From contig CAMYXF010000005.1 in the NCBI GenBank assembly GCA_947303185.1, positions 62,001 to 126,000 on the forward strand: a DNA stretch of 64,000 nucleotides, given 5' to 3'. This stretch comes from an uncultured Clostridia bacterium. Lineage in GTDB: Bacteria > Bacillota > Clostridia > Saccharofermentanales > Saccharofermentanaceae. The notes beneath the pieces were generated by a model. It did no database searches. It had not been told where the DNA came from and saw nothing but the letters and a program-made list of their open reading frames with translations. Shown in pieces: positions 16,600-25,764 of this stretch; positions within the stretch are counted from its first letter, which is position 1; the number at the start of each line of letters is the position of its first letter. A program made the position numbers and the translations under genes.

Positions 16600-18036
16600 T
16601 TACCACATTAAGTGTAAAGGAAAATCTTTTAGGTTACTAAGAATGTCATTTTCAACGACTATACTTATTACACAGAAAACAATTAAAAAACAAATAGTGC
16701 AAACTACACTTTTTTTGTTAATATGTGATTTTAAAATACTCCAATCAAAAAAAGAAATATACCCATATAACAACAAATAAGGTAAGACAAGAAAACGCTC
16801 TTCTACTGCACCTAATAAAATAGCAATACTTGGCAAAATAACGCTAAATACCAATATGCATTTTCCCCAACTAATGGTGTGTTGTCGAGTTTTGACAAAA
16901 ATCAACACCAAACCTGCAAAAACCACAAGCAAACTAATAAATGCAAAAATAATTGTGTTCTTGTTGAGTGTTGTAATATATTGTTCCGGAAACAGAATAA
17001 AAAATGCGTTAATTATGTGTCGTCCTAAAATGCCAGCATATTGCAATGGATGAGTTATGATCATTTTAATGTAACTGCCTAATGTAACAGGATAACCAAG
17101 CGCAACCCATTCGTTAGCTATCTGAACACCCGCTTCATCAATGAAAAAAAGTTTTGAAGTAGCAAGGCTGCTTCCAGTATAAGTAGCGTATCTTGAATAC
17201 TGTAATCCCCAATATAACTGTTGAGCAAACAAGTTGTCATTTTTAACCCATGGTGAAAACTCTTGATACAGATGCCAATTAAGGATGAATTGAGGAATAG
17301 CTGCTATCGCTACTCCAAGGCAATATAGCATTTCACATATTACTAGCTTATACCACTGGATTCTTTTATATCCCAAAAAGAAAAGGAGCACACTAAAAAC
17401 AAGTAAAGAAAGCAGATAAATCGGTCTGATGTTATATGCCAAATAGATAAAACAACCGCTTAATAGACAAAGAAAATAATTTAATTCTTTAAACTCAATA
17501 AAACAAACCAACAATAAGTATGCAGAACTTATGCATAAAAGCGCAGAATACAAATCCGTTAATGGATAAACTATTAATCCATAAAAAAAGATTATTAATA
17601 AAGCCAAAGCACCATAGCATCTTAGAACTATACTTTTTCCTGATAGTTTTCTAGTATTCGCAAACAACAATACAGTAAAATTGAAAAAAACACAGATCAA
17701 AATTGACAGAATGGCACTGCTCAGATAATAAAATGCATTATTCACATGCAAAGTGTTTTCTATCCAATAACAAACGCCCATAAAAAACGGAAAAACAACA
17801 CCCCTAAAGTCACTGCAAATATTGAATAGAGAAAACTTTCCATCAATAAACATGCTTTTTCCAATAATGTAATAATTTCCGGAATCCCAATAGTATTGGG
17901 ATTCATTTATCCCAAAACAGAAATGCATGCATAATAAAACTAAAAATATACTGAAAAACAGATATAAGTTGATCTTTGTGCTAATTCTCTGCATTTTGAA
18001 CGATAAAAATTTCAACCAAAACGACATATCCAACAT
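16600..18036 (-). CDS. Polytopic membrane protein, GT-C glycosyltransferase-like, A/T-rich
   Basis: A 478-residue protein with about 11-12 hydrophobic segments. The first extracytoplasmic loop contains YYWDSGNYY, which resembles the acidic active-site loop of GT-C enzymes (PMT/ArnT type) that use polyprenyl-phosphate sugars. No confident family match. The start at 18,036 is preferred over an upstream TTG because AAGGA sits nine bases before this ATG. The gene is visibly richer in A and T than its neighbours (many AAA, TTT and ATA codons), which suggests recent acquisition. It is the last gene of the second glycan group and converges with ribU. Confidence 0.6.
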   Translation of the reverse strand: MLDMSFWLKFLSFKMQRISTKINLYLFFSIFLVLLCMHFCFGINESQYYWDSGNYYIIGKSMFIDGKFSLFNICSDFRGVVFPFFMGVCYWIENTLHVNNAFYYLSSAILSILICVFFNFTVLLFANTRKLSGKSIVLRCYGALALLIIFFYGLIVYPLTDLYSALLCISSAYLLLVCFIEFKELNYFLCLLSGCFIYLAYNIRPIYLLSLLVFSVLLFFLGYKRIQWYKLVICEMLYCLGVAIAAIPQFILNWHLYQEFSPWVKNDNLFAQQLYWGLQYSRYATYTGSSLATSKLFFIDEAGVQIANEWVALGYPVTLGSYIKMIITHPLQYAGILGRHIINAFFILFPEQYITTLNKNTIIFAFISLLVVFAGLVLIFVKTRQHTISWGKCILVFSVILPSIAILLGAVEERFLVLPYLLLYGYISFFDWSILKSHINKKSVVCTICFLIVFCVISIVVENDILSNLKDFPLHLMW

Positions 18037-18074
18037 AAGGTGATTTCCTTGCCTACTAACTAACCGCAACAGAT

Positions 18075-18083
18075 ATTATATCA
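18075..18083 (-). promoter_or_regulatory. Extended -10 promoter element for the A/T-rich membrane gene
   Basis: On the minus strand TGATATAAT forms an extended -10 (TGnTATAAT), giving a start near 18,068 and a roughly 30-base leader before the SD-preceded ATG at 18,036. No good -35 at standard spacing was seen. It implies this gene can be transcribed separately from the gene at 18,122. Confidence 0.45.
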
Positions 18084-18121
18084 TCCCAAAATCAAATATC
18101 TGACAAACCTATTTCAAACAG

Positions 18122-20239
18122 TTATTGTCCGTCAACAATTTCCTTAATCGTGTCAGACGTAAGCTCTCCGCTACCATAATATTCATATATCTTATCTGAA
18201 GCGTCTTTAGAGATGCTCACATATTCTGCATTAGTTAATAGTTTCAGGTCCTCTTCAAAAAGATCTGGATTAAAAACCTCGTGCATACGCATTTTAATCA
18301 GGTCGCTGTCACTGACCGGAACAACGTTTATAAACAAAACACCATCTATGGTTAAGTCTGAAGTATCGTAATCAAGGCAGTTAAATCCACTACCCGAGAA
18401 GTCATGTCTTATATATCCGTATTTTAAATCGGAAATGCGCGGAATATATAATTTATCCATCTTCCCCGTAACAGTATACGAAATACCGTTTATCGTATAA
18501 ACACGTGTTGTAGCAACCTGTGACGGCTCTGAAAAATAACAATATATCGTATTGTCTTCTCCGAATCCGTCATACTCTTCAATTACTGACGCCAAAATTT
18601 TTTGCTGATACCAGTCTTCCTGATAGTTGAGATACCACTCATTAAAATGGAAAATGCCAAGCACTATAAACACTATCGGGAACAGATTCTGGAAGGTCCT
18701 TTTTACCGGAATCAGGCGCGATACGGCAACAATGAATATCGCGATCCCGAATCCGGCTAGCATGACATCTCGGCTGTCGACCGTAGTAACAGCCAACGTC
18801 TCCCCTTTACGGATGACCACGTATGCGAATATGCCTGCAAAATATGTAACAAGGCCCAAAACAAGTATTATCAACCATTTCTTAATTTGCTTTTTCGGTG
18901 ATCTCTTTTCAGTTCCGGGATCTTTAGCCGTAAGTTTTTTGAACACAAGATATCCGACAATTGCAACCAATATCACAACGAGCGGAATAATTTCTGCCTG
19001 AGCTATGTAAGAACGGCCGATATCCACACCAGTAAAAAACGCTGATTTTGGAGAAAGAATCGTTCCTCTAATTAATGAATCTGTTGTGAGCTGGTTATAT
19101 TCGACATATGGACCATATGGCTTGAAAAAAATCCTTTTCAAAACAAAGAATGCAAACGGAAGCACTATATAATCCCAATAAAATCTGATGAAAAGAAGGA
19201 CTTTTCGTACCGGCTTTTCATCCTTATTGTTTTTCGTAATATCATACAGGAAGTATAACCAGATAATCCCAGTGAATACCAGCAATGATTCCATCGAATA
19301 CGATCCGACCAGCAAGATTAGTGAAATAACGCGAATCAGATATTTCTTTGTGCCGGAAAACAAATTAAACTTTATTGCAAGCAAAAAACCGCACATAAAA
19401 AGAAATATCTCAAAAGTATATGCGTAACAATTCAGTACAGTCCTCGCGTCATTAACCGGAACCGTCATGGCAACCGCAGCTATAAAAAACGCATCCTCTT
19501 CGGCAAAAAAATCCATTTGGCGAAGAATTTCGTAAAATATCAGTGCAACAAAAAGGAACAACAGAAATACCACGATACGGTATCCCCAATTGGGCAGCCA
19601 CATTACACTAATTATGTAATAAGCCTGCACCGGTATACCACTTGCTGTATATGACCTGACCAATTGTTGAGGACCGTTAATCCAATAGCACCAGTCGTCC
19701 CACCACTGACCTGAGATCAGACAGAGCATAAAATGTGCGGCGGTATAAATAATTGCGAGATAAATCCTGTGCCTGAGAACTATGGATGAAGAACTCTTAT
19801 TCAGTTCAGGATCCTCTTTATCCGGTTTTTTCCTGAAGGCCCAGTATTTCTGCAAAAGGAAATTCAAAGGAACAGTGATCAGAAGATTCAGGACAGGAGC
19901 AATGTATTCGTTGATCCCTGCGATCCTGACCCAGAACATAAGAAGGATTTCGCTTAAGAAAAGGCTGGTGAAAGCATAAGTTGCGTAAGTCTTAAGCAGT
20001 GAAATAACAATATCCTTTTTTGTCTTTACATTACCCTTAAATACAAAACGGTTGTTCCAGAAATAAGACCATGCCACACTCAGGACGAACATGATGAACT
20101 GCGCTATGTAAATGTCGTATGAAGGCCATAGATTTAAAAGCCTCATTCCTTTAAGGGATAAGGCATATATAAGATAACCGATGATGGTATTGGAGACCCC
20201 TACCAATCCGAATTTAATGAACTGCTTCAGAGTATTCAT
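18122..20239 (-). CDS. GtrA-like domain fused to a GT-C-like membrane domain
   Basis: A 705-residue protein. Residues 1 to about 135 form a GtrA-type four-helix domain (FIKFGLVGVSNTIIGYLIYA, then YFWNNRFVFKG), associated with flipping polyprenyl-phosphate sugars. From about residue 155 a second polytopic region begins with SGQWWDDWCYWINGP in the first external loop, an acidic motif like that of GT-C transferases, followed by about nine hydrophobic segments. The C-terminal 170 residues are a soluble extracytoplasmic domain. With the GtrB-like transferase at 21,876 it could form a lipid-linked side-sugar route: charge the lipid, flip it, attach the sugar outside. Confidence 0.7.
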   Translation of the reverse strand: MNTLKQFIKFGLVGVSNTIIGYLIYALSLKGMRLLNLWPSYDIYIAQFIMFVLSVAWSYFWNNRFVFKGNVKTKKDIVISLLKTYATYAFTSLFLSEILLMFWVRIAGINEYIAPVLNLLITVPLNFLLQKYWAFRKKPDKEDPELNKSSSSIVLRHRIYLAIIYTAAHFMLCLISGQWWDDWCYWINGPQQLVRSYTASGIPVQAYYIISVMWLPNWGYRIVVFLLFLFVALIFYEILRQMDFFAEEDAFFIAAVAMTVPVNDARTVLNCYAYTFEIFLFMCGFLLAIKFNLFSGTKKYLIRVISLILLVGSYSMESLLVFTGIIWLYFLYDITKNNKDEKPVRKVLLFIRFYWDYIVLPFAFFVLKRIFFKPYGPYVEYNQLTTDSLIRGTILSPKSAFFTGVDIGRSYIAQAEIIPLVVILVAIVGYLVFKKLTAKDPGTEKRSPKKQIKKWLIILVLGLVTYFAGIFAYVVIRKGETLAVTTVDSRDVMLAGFGIAIFIVAVSRLIPVKRTFQNLFPIVFIVLGIFHFNEWYLNYQEDWYQQKILASVIEEYDGFGEDNTIYCYFSEPSQVATTRVYTINGISYTVTGKMDKLYIPRISDLKYGYIRHDFSGSGFNCLDYDTSDLTIDGVLFINVVPVSDSDLIKMRMHEVFNPDLFEEDLKLLTNAEYVSISKDASDKIYEYYGSGELTSDTIKEIVDGQ

Positions 20240-20242
20240 AAG

Positions 20243-21337
20243 TTAAAAGCGGTTAATCTTCTCTATGATGTAATCCTGTTCTTCTTCCGTCATTCCGTTA
20301 TACAGGGGAATCGAGAGAACGGTTTTCGCATACTTCTCGGTAATGGGCAGACTGCCTTCCTTTAATCCCAGATAGCTGTATGCTTCAGACAGGTGCGGCG
20401 GGATCGGATAGTGGATGATCGTTCCTATTCCCTGTTCATCAAGGTAACTGATGAGTTCATCACGGTAATCAGACTTTATGACATACTGATGCCAGATGTG
20501 TGTGGCACCGTCTCTGGTCTTTGGCAGAACGATCTTCTCATTATTCAGTTCTTCAGAATATCTTTCGCATATTCTTTTCTTCTCTTCAGCAAGTTCATCG
20601 AGATGGCTGAGCTTAACCCTGAGAAAACCTGCCTGGATCTCATCAAGGCGGGAATTGGCACCGACAACCTTGTTGTGATACCTTTTCTCGGAACCGTAAT
20701 TCCTGAAGACCTTAACCTCATCTGCAATCTCTTTGCTGTTCGTAACGATGGCTCCGGCATCACCGAAAGCTCCCAGATTCTTGGAAGGATAAAACGAGAA
20801 ACATCCGATGTCTCCAAATGTTCCGACCTGCTGTCCGTTCCATCTGGCGCCATGTGACTGAGCGCAATCTTCGACCAGACACAGATCATACTTCCTGCAA
20901 AGCTCTACGACCGAAGTCATGTCCGAAGCCTGTCCGTACAGATGAACGACAAGGACCGCTTTTGTCTTTGATGTAATCTTTTCTTCTATCTTTGAAGTAT
21001 CGATATTGAAGTACTCATCTGGCTCTACAAATACAGGTGTGGCCCCGTTGATCGTAATTCCCATTACGCTGGCAATATACGTGTTGCCCTGAACGATGAC
21101 CTCATCGCCGGAACCTATGCCGAGTATGCGGAAAGCTATCCATAAAGCGTCCAGTCCGCTTGCAAGTCCGGCACAGTATTTTGCGCCGGTGTAAGATGCA
21201 AATTCTTCTTCAAAGCTTGAGACTTCATGCCCCAGGACATACCAGCCCGAACGGAGCACCTCCAGTGCCTTATTTTCATATTCGCTCTGATATTTATAAA
21301 AGCCCCTGTCCAGGCGGTTAGGCATTATTCTGTCCAT
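20243..21337 (-). CDS. fdtB: dTDP-3-keto-6-deoxyhexose 3-aminotransferase (FdtB/QdtB-like)
   Basis: A 364-residue DegT-family PLP enzyme. The PLP lysine is K186 in SFYPSKNLGAFGDAG, and the cofactor aspartate is in VEDCAQSHGA near residue 157. The SFYPxKNLGAxGDAG version is typical of FdtB/QdtB enzymes that aminate C3 of dTDP-3-keto-6-deoxyhexose. The 3,4-ketoisomerase FdtA-like gene two genes upstream and a GNAT directly upstream complete the route to a 3-acetamido-3,6-dideoxyhexose (Fuc3NAc or Qui3NAc). It abuts the GtrA fusion gene within three bases. Which epimer is made is not decided by the sequence. Confidence 0.85.
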   Translation of the reverse strand: MDRIMPNRLDRGFYKYQSEYENKALEVLRSGWYVLGHEVSSFEEEFASYTGAKYCAGLASGLDALWIAFRILGIGSGDEVIVQGNTYIASVMGITINGATPVFVEPDEYFNIDTSKIEEKITSKTKAVLVVHLYGQASDMTSVVELCRKYDLCLVEDCAQSHGARWNGQQVGTFGDIGCFSFYPSKNLGAFGDAGAIVTNSKEIADEVKVFRNYGSEKRYHNKVVGANSRLDEIQAGFLRVKLSHLDELAEEKKRICERYSEELNNEKIVLPKTRDGATHIWHQYVIKSDYRDELISYLDEQGIGTIIHYPIPPHLSEAYSYLGLKEGSLPITEKYAKTVLSIPLYNGMTEEEQDYIIEKINRF

Positions 21338-21348
21338 ATCATCTACCC

Positions 21349-21879
21349 TTATTTGGTTTCATCAAACTCGTCTTTAAGCATGCCGTACCATTTCCAGCCG
21401 ACATACCGGCCGTCGATCAGGAAATGATTCCTGAACTCGCCTTCAGGTCTGAAACCGCATCTTTCATAGAGTTTGATCGCAGCAGCATTATTCGAGAAAA
21501 CATTCAGATATACCCTCTGCAGGCCTATCTCATTAAATGCTTTCTTAAGCATCAGAATGGTTGCTTCGTGTCCTATGCCCTTGCCGTGAGCCTCTTTCCT
21601 GGTCACGATCGCAAACTCTGCGTTGCCGTTATCAAGGTCGATATTCTTTAAACTGACCGTGCCAAGATATTGGTCATCAGCCTGGTCTGCTATGGCATAG
21701 TGAAGGTCGGTTCCGGTTGTAACAGCATCCGGTAATGCTGATTTCTTAATGAACGCCAGAACATCCTCAACAGTTGAATCGGCCATTCTCCTCTTAAAAC
21801 ATTTCTGGATATCAGCATCCTGCATCCACTCGAGCATGAACGGCGAATCTTTTTCTTTCAATTCTCTTAAGATGATCAT
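21349..21879 (-). CDS. GNAT N-acetyltransferase (probable amino-sugar acetyltransferase)
   Basis: A 176-residue GNAT of the RimJ/RimL-like group. It has the acetyl-CoA loop RKEAHGKGIGHEA near residue 95 and the late motif NNAAAIKLYERCGFRPEGEFR. Its place between the FdtB-like aminotransferase and the GtrB-like transferase suggests it acetylates the 3-amino group of the dTDP sugar. Classical FdtC enzymes are left-handed beta-helix proteins, so a GNAT would be an alternative solution. The reading frame overlaps the upstream GT2 by four bases. Confidence 0.82.
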   Translation of the reverse strand: MIILRELKEKDSPFMLEWMQDADIQKCFKRRMADSTVEDVLAFIKKSALPDAVTTGTDLHYAIADQADDQYLGTVSLKNIDLDNGNAEFAIVTRKEAHGKGIGHEATILMLKKAFNEIGLQRVYLNVFSNNAAAIKLYERCGFRPEGEFRNHFLIDGRYVGWKWYGMLKDEFDETK

Positions 21880-22814
21880 TTCCTGTTTTCTTCCCTTTTA
21901 TCCTTGTCCTCGATAATGTATGGCGGACGGTTTCTTGAAGCATCAAAAGATCTCCAAAGATATTCGCCCAAGATGCCCATGGAAAGCATTATCACGCCAA
22001 AACTGAAAAAGTTAAAAATAATAAGTGTCGTATAACCGCTGACAGGAATATTACCGGTCAGTTTTGCAACAAGCACGACTATTGACCAGATAATGCCGAT
22101 CAGAAATGAAATAACGCCGACTATTTCCAAGACTCTTATCGGCAGCGTTGAAAAACTGAACAGGGTATCAGAAACCAGGCGGATCCTTTTCCTCAATGTC
22201 CATTTGCTTGTGCCGATTTCACGCGCCTGTCTCTTGTAATAAACAATGCCTGTCCTGAATCCGCTCCAAAGGATCTGTCCCGTTATCGCGCTGTTCTTTT
22301 CATCAAACTTTTCGAGAACGTCTATGACTTTTCTGTCGAGCAGATAGATATCAAAACCGTTCTTGGGCATGTTTGGAAGCGACGTCTTTCTGACTAACCA
22401 GTAATACATATTGGCAAATCCGACCTGTGTCCTGCTCTCATCCCTTTCCTCCCTGCAGGCAAGGACAACATTGTTTCCGGACTTCCAGCTTTCAATCATC
22501 TCAAGCAGCAGTTCGGTAGGTTCCTGAAGATCGGCAGCTTTTATGACGGCACAATCTCCGGTGGCATTAGACAGTCCGCAAAGACAGGCTGCATGTGATC
22601 CGAAATTCCTTGACAATGAAATGGGACGGATGTTGGGGTCTTCCTCGGCAAGCTCACAAATAACCTGGTAGCTCTTGTCTTTGGACCCGTCATTAACCAT
22701 TATGATCTCGTAATCATAATCTGTCTTGTCGATAAACTTCTCTTTGATATCAGCATACAAAGGACGGAGATTATCTTCGTTATAGTAGACCGGAATTACT
22801 ATTGAAACCTTCAT
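21876..22814 (-). CDS. GtrB/DPM1-like glycosyltransferase 2 with C-terminal membrane helices
   Basis: A 312-residue enzyme. The catalytic part (residues 1-225) has VSIVIPVYYNEDNLRPLY, MVNDGSKD near residue 40 and AADLQEP near residue 93. Two membrane helices follow near residues 232-255 and 265-290. This is the layout of GtrB/ArnC/DPM1 enzymes that load a sugar onto undecaprenyl phosphate. It overlaps both neighbours by four bases. Together with the GtrA-containing protein at 18,122 it suggests periplasm-side (here extracytoplasmic) addition of the amino sugar. Confidence 0.87.
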   Translation of the reverse strand: MKVSIVIPVYYNEDNLRPLYADIKEKFIDKTDYDYEIIMVNDGSKDKSYQVICELAEEDPNIRPISLSRNFGSHAACLCGLSNATGDCAVIKAADLQEPTELLLEMIESWKSGNNVVLACREERDESRTQVGFANMYYWLVRKTSLPNMPKNGFDIYLLDRKVIDVLEKFDEKNSAITGQILWSGFRTGIVYYKRQAREIGTSKWTLRKRIRLVSDTLFSFSTLPIRVLEIVGVISFLIGIIWSIVVLVAKLTGNIPVSGYTTLIIFNFFSFGVIMLSMGILGEYLWRSFDASRNRPPYIIEDKDKREENRK

Positions 22815-23242
22815 GTCTCTTCTCCGGATTCATTAACGAACTTCAGGAATTCATCATAATCCCTGATATATTCATCAGGATCATAGTGTGTACTTGCAAG
22901 GCACAGCAAAACGGAATCTTCGCTGAAATCATACATTTCTTTCCAAATCATCCTGGGCAGATAAACTCCCGTATGCGGACGGTTCAGGGCATAAACAGTC
23001 TCATTTCCCTTTCCGTCCTTAACCTTTACTTTACTGGTGCCTGCCACATTGATAAGCACGAATTCACTGAGTTTATTGGCATGCTGCCCTCTTACAACAT
23101 CCTTGTCAGAACCGTAGATATAAAAGATTCTCTTGATCTCAAAAGGTATGTCTTTCATACCCTCAACAATAACAAGGTGGCCTCTTTCGTCACCTTTCTG
23201 CGAAAACTCAAGCATCTGTGTAAGATTCATTACATTCATCAT
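22811..23242 (-). CDS. fdtA: Sugar 3,4-ketoisomerase (FdtA/QdtA family cupin)
   Basis: A 143-residue single-domain cupin typical of FdtA/QdtA in length. It shows DERGHLVIVEG, RIFYIYG, VVRGQHANK with the conserved histidine, and LPRMIWKEMYDFS. It converts dTDP-4-keto-6-deoxyglucose to the 3-keto form, the substrate of the FdtB-like aminotransferase. It probably draws on RfbB made from 5,295. Alternative ATGs lie at 23,239 and 23,230; no strong ribosome binding site precedes any of them. The promoter sits almost on top of the start codon. Confidence 0.9.
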   Translation of the reverse strand: MMNVMNLTQMLEFSQKGDERGHLVIVEGMKDIPFEIKRIFYIYGSDKDVVRGQHANKLSEFVLINVAGTSKVKVKDGKGNETVYALNRPHTGVYLPRMIWKEMYDFSEDSVLLCLASTHYDPDEYIRDYDEFLKFVNESGEET

Positions 23243-23251
23243 ATAAACCTG

Positions 23252-23279
23252 ATTATAAGCAACCCGACATAGAAATCAA
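23252..23279 (-). promoter_or_regulatory. Promoter of the fdtA-led group
   Basis: On the minus strand TTGATT (23274-23279) and a perfect TATAAT (23252-23257) are separated by 16 bases. Initiation would fall near 23,245, only about three bases before the first ATG, so the transcript would have little or no leader. This separates the fdtA group from the esterase gene upstream. Confidence 0.65.
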
Positions 23280-23311
23280 AACAATTTATGCAATTAGTGA
23301 TTTAAAAATCC

Positions 23312-24199
23312 TTATCTTCTTCCCACCGCATTCTCGGCAATAAGCTCTATCGCCTTTACCGATTGCGGCCATTCCGGATGTGCTATCGGGTAAACATGGT
23401 GCATTATGAACTCGCCCTCGTTATGGCCCTCGTAGTACATAACTCTGGGAACGTTGTCCTTGAACTTGCGGTTCTGTTCCAAAAGGAAATCCGCCTCGCC
23501 CGCGATCACGGCAACGCGCAAACCGCTGTCCTGCTCGGCGATGAGATTAAGGTCGTAAGCATAATCAGGAAGCCTTGAAGCCTCAGCCTTGTTATCCACG
23601 CGCTTCTCGAAATAGTATCCCGGGAAGCCTTTGACGTTATTCTGGATGCCGGGGCAGATCATGTTGGCTGATTCTACTGTTCCCTTAAGCTTCTCGAAAA
23701 CCCAAAGCTTGTGGGCAACGTGTCTGCTTCTTGCGGCAATTGCAACCGCATATGCGAGATATCCACCTGCGGAGTCACCTACCGTGTGGTATTTCTTAAA
23801 GCCGTATTTGATGTAAACGAAATTCATCGCCTTGAAGATCTCAGTGATTATCTGCGGGAGATCAGCTTCGGGTGCAAGCGTGTAATCTACATTTACGACA
23901 GGGATTCCTGCCTTGATCGCAAGGTGCATTCCGAAGTTCTGGTCGAGTTTTTTAGAGCCGTATACGAAGGCACCGCCGTGGATCAGGATGAAGCACTCTT
24001 TTGCGCCGACACATCCGAACGGAGTATAGACATCAAGCTTTAAAGGAGTGTCACCTTCCTTGTATACGATGTCCATCTCGGTCTTGCATTCTGCAGGAAA
24101 TTTCTCGGCTTCCAGCCTAGGCGTGTCAAAGACAATGCAGTTGTCGATAAAAGTCTGTCTTTCCTTATCAACCTTGCGCCTGATGAGAGAGTCGAACAT
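23312..24199 (-). CDS. Alpha/beta hydrolase (HSL/BD-FAE-like esterase)
   Basis: A 295-residue serine hydrolase. The oxyanion-hole motif is LIHGGAFVYGS near residues 71-81 and the nucleophile elbow is VGDSAGGY near residue 141. A histidine late in the protein (MHHVYP) could complete the triad. No signal peptide is visible, so it acts in the cytoplasm. Such enzymes remove acetyl or other acyl groups from small esters or glycans; the position in the glycan locus suggests tailoring, but this is not proven. An AAGGAGG site precedes the ATG. Confidence 0.82.
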   Translation of the reverse strand: MFDSLIRRKVDKERQTFIDNCIVFDTPRLEAEKFPAECKTEMDIVYKEGDTPLKLDVYTPFGCVGAKECFILIHGGAFVYGSKKLDQNFGMHLAIKAGIPVVNVDYTLAPEADLPQIITEIFKAMNFVYIKYGFKKYHTVGDSAGGYLAYAVAIAARSRHVAHKLWVFEKLKGTVESANMICPGIQNNVKGFPGYYFEKRVDNKAEASRLPDYAYDLNLIAEQDSGLRVAVIAGEADFLLEQNRKFKDNVPRVMYYEGHNEGEFIMHHVYPIAHPEWPQSVKAIELIAENAVGRR

Positions 24200-24220
24200 G
24201 GGGAAGCCTCCTTCCTGATG

Positions 24221-25627
24221 TCACTTCTTTGAAGAAATGGGCTTTGTCCTGGGTGTTACCAATCCTAATATGATCCAGAAATAAGGTGCTACATTCATGA
24301 CACTGCTGCTTACAAGTGCCTGTGAAATATAAGCTACAAAGATACCGAAGAAGATCCAGAGGAAGCTGCGCTTTACGTCATTCTTCTCTTTGACGATACC
24401 CTTAACGGTGCTGACTGTAGCATAAAGGAGAAGTGCGAGATAGTTGATAAGTGCAAAGACACCCTGTGTTGCGAGTGTGTGGATGTATTCGCAGTGGCCC
24501 TTTGCCTGAACGTACATGCCCTGGTGCCAGCCGGGCTGTTCCCTGAATGCAGCGGTGAGGTTATCAAGACCGATACCTGTAGCCCAGTGGTGCGGAACGC
24601 TTGAGAGTGCTGCTCTCCAGATGTCGTCTCTGCCGTTACCGACGTTAACGTTACCTGTCTCGGTAATCTCGGCAACGTCTTCAGATGTCTGCTCGAGCTT
24701 ATCCGTGATGGAAGACTCAAGGATTATGTTGAGGATAATTACGACAATGAATCCGATGATGAGCGTTAAGAAGTCGATGACGATCTGTCTTAATGAATCA
24801 TTGTCGATCGCGCCCTTGCGCATGATGATGAATGAGATGATGTACATCAGGATCATTGCGCCAAGACCGAGCCATGCAAGACGAGCCATACTTGCGATCA
24901 TTGTGTAGAACATGAGGATCGCGAGAGCGAAGATAGCCCACTTGATAGCCTTCTTCTTGAAGATCTTGGAGCTCATGATGAACAAACCTGATGTTGCTGC
25001 AGTAAGAACGCATGAGAGTGTTCCGTAGAAGTTTGTATTCTGAAGAAGTCCGTATGTAGCGGTATAGCCCGGACGGTCAGCTTCAAATAAGCAGTAGGAG
25101 ATCTCGATTCCTCTTGTCTGCAGGAATGCGACAGTGCCCTGAATAAATGCGACGATCACGTAAGTTACGAGGACATTTCTTCTGAGCTTTGTATCTTCGA
25201 TCATGGAGCCCGCATAGAAAAGTCCGTAGTAGCAGAGGAAGTGCAAAGGATGCTCCATGTAGTATTTCTGGCCTTCGGAAAATACGCCGAAGTTCTGTGA
25301 GCAGAACATGGAGATGAGCATGAATGCCAGGAGCGTGAAGTAGAAAACGTCAGCAACATAGAATCTGAACTTTCCTGCAGCCGCTCTTCCGACAAAGGAT
25401 AAGATGACCATCAAAGTTAAGATGATACCGAAAATTCCGACAACATAAGGCTGATGGCATGAAGGATACCATGTTCTGAACGCCTTCATCTTTGTGCTCT
25501 TCAAAATCTCTGTAACGAGCTCTACAACAGGCAGTGCCACAAGCAGAGCCATCGATATGTAGCATAAAACCTTGTCTGATGCGATCTGCGCGATCAACGG
25601 TGTTTTTGCCTTAATTTCCCCGGTCAT
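24221..25627 (-). CDS. O-antigen ligase family membrane protein
   Basis: A 468-residue protein with about 11-12 hydrophobic segments. A long external loop, residues about 310-390, contains GNGRDDIWRAAL and a C-terminal-side EYIHTLATQG, as in Wzy_C domain proteins. It is the second such protein in the window. One may polymerise repeats and the other attach the polymer, or they may serve two glycans. The ATG is preceded by GAGGT. It is divergent from the fumarase operon. Confidence 0.84.
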   Translation of the reverse strand: MTGEIKAKTPLIAQIASDKVLCYISMALLVALPVVELVTEILKSTKMKAFRTWYPSCHQPYVVGIFGIILTLMVILSFVGRAAAGKFRFYVADVFYFTLLAFMLISMFCSQNFGVFSEGQKYYMEHPLHFLCYYGLFYAGSMIEDTKLRRNVLVTYVIVAFIQGTVAFLQTRGIEISYCLFEADRPGYTATYGLLQNTNFYGTLSCVLTAATSGLFIMSSKIFKKKAIKWAIFALAILMFYTMIASMARLAWLGLGAMILMYIISFIIMRKGAIDNDSLRQIVIDFLTLIIGFIVVIILNIILESSITDKLEQTSEDVAEITETGNVNVGNGRDDIWRAALSSVPHHWATGIGLDNLTAAFREQPGWHQGMYVQAKGHCEYIHTLATQGVFALINYLALLLYATVSTVKGIVKEKNDVKRSFLWIFFGIFVAYISQALVSSSVMNVAPYFWIILGLVTPRTKPISSKK

Positions 25628-25727
25628 TTCAATACCTCATAATCCAAAATCATTTAATTATTTTGCTTATTATAAAGAACTTGGTTTTCTTTTGAAAGTG
25701 TGGGGGCATTAGCACTGCCACTTGTTA

Positions 25728-25733
25728 TATAAT
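25728..25733 (+). promoter_or_regulatory. -10 element upstream of the fumarase operon
   Basis: A perfect TATAAT lies 32 bases before the fumarase alpha start; no convincing -35 at 16-18 bases was found. Just upstream, AAGTG and CACTT flank GCA/TGC arms (25696-25722), a possible regulator-binding palindrome. Confidence 0.4.
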
Positions 25734-25764
25734 TGTCACGAAAAGAATTTACGGAGGTTTTCTT

